Part shown: positions 7,089 to 8,432 of the stretch, piece after piece | How the letters are laid out: each line of letters opens with the position of its first letter | Position numbering within the stretch: the stretch's first letter is position 1 | Source of the DNA: Desulfitobacterium sp. | GTDB lineage: Bacteria > Bacillota > Desulfitobacteriia > Desulfitobacteriales > Desulfitobacteriaceae | DNA length: 8,432 bases | Assembly: GCA_012799495.1 (NCBI GenBank) | Contig: JAAZLD010000431.1 | Span: 1-8,432 of the forward strand | Reading direction: 5' to 3' | Translations under genes and position numbers: made by a program | The notes under the pieces: generated by a model | Database searches by the model: none | What the model was told of the DNA's origin: nothing | Seen by the model: only the letters and a program-made list of their open reading frames with translations

Positions 7089-7117
7089 CAGTATATGAGG
7101 GAGGCAAGAAGGCGGTT
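7089..7117 (-). promoter_or_regulatory. candidate sigma-K promoter of dpaAB
   Basis: Minus-strand AACC (7114-7117) matches the sigma-K -35 core mACm. A 16-bp spacer follows, then CATATACTG (7089-7097), which fits CATAnnnTA except for the last base. Transcription would begin near 7082, about 35 nt before dpaA. Established work places spoVF/dpaAB under sigma-K in B. subtilis and C. difficile, so the position is as expected. The -10 alone also resembles sigma-E, but no sigma-E -35 is present. Confidence 0.6.
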
Positions 7118-7132
7118 CCCAATTGTTCTTAC

Positions 7133-7936
7133 CTAATCGAGGAAATTCTCTAGTCCTATTATCAGTTTTGTAACTTGGCTAGCTTTACGAATGGCTAACA
7201 TTACCCCGGGCATAAAGGATTCCCGGGAAAAAGCATCATGGCGAATTGTAAGGGCTTGTCCCAATCCTCCAAATATTACTTCTTGATGTGCAACAAAGCC
7301 AGGTAGACGTACTGAATGAATACGGATACCCTCCATATCCCCTCCTCGTGAACCTTTTATTTTTTCATATTCATTAGGATGACCTTGTACCATAGGTTTA
7401 CGTACTTCAGAAATCCACTCGGCAGTTTTTAGTGCTGTGCCTGAAGGAGCATCAAGTTTTTGATCATGATGTTGTTCAATAATTTCCACATGGGGAAAGT
7501 ATTTTGCTGCCTCTTGGGCAAATCTCATCATCAATATTGCTCCTATAGCAAAATTAGGTGCAATAATAGCCCCTACTTTGGTCTGGTCCACCAGGTTACG
7601 TATTTCCGCAATATCATTTTCATCTAATCCAGTAGTACCCAAAATAGGTACTACACCTGCTGCTAAAGCACTTTTGGCATTTTTTAGAACTGATTGGGGA
7701 TTGGTGAAGTCCACCATTACATCTGCCCCTGCTTCCTTTAAGTAAGCTGCTTCCAGGGGACCGGTAACTTCTATCCCTAACGGGCGAGTGCCAATCAGCT
7801 CTCCCACATCCTTACCCTGATGTCTGGAATCTGAAGCACCTACTAAGACCATATCTTGTTGGTTTAAAACAGTACGAACAACTTCTTTTCCCATCTTTCC
7901 GCCGGCGCCGGACACGAACACTTTAATCTTATTCAT
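7133..7936 (-). CDS. dapB: 4-hydroxy-tetrahydrodipicolinate reductase
   Basis: DapB reduces the DapA product to tetrahydrodipicolinate with NAD(P)H, the step that commits carbon to meso-DAP and lysine. The 267-aa product has the nucleotide-binding GAGGKMG (10-16), GTTG (100-103) and APNFAIG (126-132), followed by the signature EQHHDQKLDAPSGTA (154-168). His156/His157 and Lys160 correspond to the catalytic His159/His160 and Lys163 of E. coli. ATG at 7936 follows GGAGG at 9 nt. Its position directly before dpaA puts the enzymes that compete for one intermediate side by side; B. subtilis keeps dapB elsewhere. A strong sigma-A promoter and a leader stem-loop precede it. Confidence 0.97.
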   Translation of the reverse strand: MNKIKVFVSGAGGKMGKEVVRTVLNQQDMVLVGASDSRHQGKDVGELIGTRPLGIEVTGPLEAAYLKEAGADVMVDFTNPQSVLKNAKSALAAGVVPILGTTGLDENDIAEIRNLVDQTKVGAIIAPNFAIGAILMMRFAQEAAKYFPHVEIIEQHHDQKLDAPSGTALKTAEWISEVRKPMVQGHPNEYEKIKGSRGGDMEGIRIHSVRLPGFVAHQEVIFGGLGQALTIRHDAFSRESFMPGVMLAIRKASQVTKLIIGLENFLD

Positions 7937-7970
7937 AAAAATTGACCTCCTAAAACCCTACCTATAGATA

Positions 7971-8003
7971 ACAACCCCGCTGCCAAAGGCAATTCGGGGT
8001 TGT
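7971..8003 (-). other. GC-rich stem-loop in the dapB leader
   Basis: ACAACCCCG (7971-7979) pairs with CGGGGTTGT (7995-8003). Inside, TGCC (7981-7984) pairs with GGCA (7988-7991) around AAA. On the coding strand the tail is UUAUCUAUAGG, so it is a poor terminator for dapB-ward transcription. Read on the plus strand it is followed by T6 (8011-8016), but no plus-strand gene is in view. It would start about 10 nt from the predicted 5' end, suggesting an mRNA-stabilising 5' hairpin. Confidence 0.65.
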
Positions 8004-8019
8004 AATTGTCTTTTTTACT

Positions 8020-8048
8020 ATTTTAGTTAATTAAAGTATTCATGTCAA
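8020..8048 (-). promoter_or_regulatory. sigma-A promoter of the dapB operon
   Basis: A perfect TTGACA (8043-8048) overlaps the ymxH stop codon and is followed by a 17-bp spacer and TAAAAT (8020-8025, five of six bases). The predicted start of transcription is near 8013, giving a leader of about 77 nt before dapB. This is the strongest promoter in the window and indicates vegetative expression of at least dapB. Confidence 0.85.
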
Positions 8049-8329
8049 ACAGAATATTGATTATTCATCCGTTCGGACTGATTATGTATATCTACAATGA
8101 TCACTTCACTACCAACTTTTTTGATAGATTCCCAAGGAATCACTAAAATATCTCGCTCCCGTTCACCCATTCCGCCAAAAAAGCCGGAAAATCCCGTTCT
8201 AGATGTTAAGATAATTGCTTCTATATTACCATTTGCCGAAATAGCCAGATCAGCATCCCCTACTAGTCCAAGTTTTGCCCCATCATAAAGGTTGATAATT
8301 TCTTTACCAGCCAATTCACTTAAAAACAA
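8045..8329 (-). CDS. ymxH: YlmC/YmxH-family PRC-barrel protein
   Basis: The 94-aa product is a single PRC-barrel-like domain of the YlmC/YmxH sporulation-associated family, whose molecular role is not established. Visible features are LSELAGKEIINLYDGAKLG (3-21), LVGDADLAI (22-30), a glycine-rich turn near 46-54 (GFSGFFGGM), and IPWESIKKVGSEVIIVDI (64-81), which align well with B. subtilis YmxH and YlmC. No signal peptide or membrane segment is present, so it is probably cytosolic. The start is TTG at 8329 behind AGGAGAGGTG; this fits the family's MxLSxLxGKEI opening. The C-terminal tail after residue 81 is longer than in YmxH. Its Shine-Dalgarno sequence overlaps the stop codon of the upstream gene. 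Adjacency to the dap/spoVF genes is conserved in spore formers. Confidence 0.9.
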   Translation of the reverse strand: MFLSELAGKEIINLYDGAKLGLVGDADLAISANGNIEAIILTSRTGFSGFFGGMGERERDILVIPWESIKKVGSEVIIVDIHNQSERMNNQYSV

Positions 8330-8344
8330 TGTTCTTCACCTCTC

Positions 8345-8432
8345 CTATTTGCGTATTTTCAACCATAGCTGAATGGCAAATGGTTGGATAATAGCTAAAA
8401 CCAGCGAGAGCAGTGCTAAAGGTTCAACAAAA
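8345..8432 (-). CDS. 3' end of an unidentified membrane protein (partial)
   Basis: The last 28 codons of an ORF entering from the right edge end in TAG at 8345. They encode a hydrophobic segment of about 20 residues (PLALLSLVLAIIQPFAIQLW) followed by LKIRK, which looks like a final transmembrane helix with a short, positively charged cytoplasmic tail. The stop codon lies inside the ymxH Shine-Dalgarno region (TAGGAGAGGTG) and the gap to ymxH is 15 bp, suggesting cotranscription and translational coupling. B. subtilis has the M16 peptidase mlpA here, which this C-terminus does not resemble. The family cannot be named from this fragment. Confidence 0.55.
   Translation of the reverse strand, partial: FVEPLALLSLVLAIIQPFAIQLWLKIRK

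Noticed and set aside
7937..8044. Lysine riboswitch or T-box in the dapB leader
   Set aside because: The leader is about 77 nt, far shorter than either class, and no conserved core is visible.
1..8432. Mobile elements, CRISPR arrays, phage genes, toxin-antitoxin pairs
   Set aside because: No transposase, integrase, spaced repeat array or similar signal in either strand; the locus is a conserved housekeeping/sporulation block.

Overview
The window reads as chromosome of a low-G+C, endospore-forming Firmicute, most likely a Clostridia/Peptococcaceae-type anaerobe. Three things point there: dipicolinate synthase (dpaA, dpaB), the YlmC/YmxH-type sporulation PRC-barrel protein, and the gene order ymxH-dapB-dpaA-dpaB-asd-dapG-dapA-rnj. 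That order resembles the Bacillus subtilis ymxH-spoVFA-spoVFB-asd-dapG-dapA-rnjB cluster, with dapB added. Species cannot be fixed from the sequence. Every convincing gene is on the minus strand, so transcription runs from high to low coordinates.

Right to left: 8432-8345 is the last 28 codons of an unidentified membrane protein. 8329-8045 is ymxH, coupled closely to it. A strong sigma-A-type promoter (TTGACA, 17 bp, TAAAAT) overlaps the ymxH stop, and its transcript would begin with a GC-rich stem-loop before dapB (7936-7133). A sigma-K-like promoter lies between dapB and dpaA (7047-6133). dpaB (6116-5529) follows at 16 bp. A 12-bp stem-loop without a U-tract separates dpaB from asd (5451-4456). 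dapG (4367-3141) and dapA (3112-2237) complete the run, which ends at a perfect 15-bp terminator at 2161-2204. rnj (1928-264, RNase J) then has its own sigma-A promoter (TTGTAT, 17 bp, TATAAT), a leader of about 190 nt and a terminator-like hairpin at 122-166. The last 121 bases hold only small repeats and a seven-codon micro-ORF.

The genes form one metabolic unit. DapG (aspartokinase) and Asd convert aspartate to aspartate semialdehyde, and DapA condenses this with pyruvate to the dihydrodipicolinate-level intermediate. There the pathway forks: DapB reduces the intermediate towards meso-DAP and lysine for cell wall and protein, while DpaA/DpaB oxidise it to dipicolinic acid for the spore core. 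Both competing branches share one transcriptional direction, so the signals between dapB, dpaA and asd are the most informative part of the window.

Starts were moved to the codon with a Shine-Dalgarno sequence for rnj (TTG at 1928) and dpaB (ATG at 6116). I saw no mobile element, CRISPR array, tRNA or rRNA. The locus is largely conserved and ordinary; the findings concern regulation and leader RNAs rather than a new protein system.
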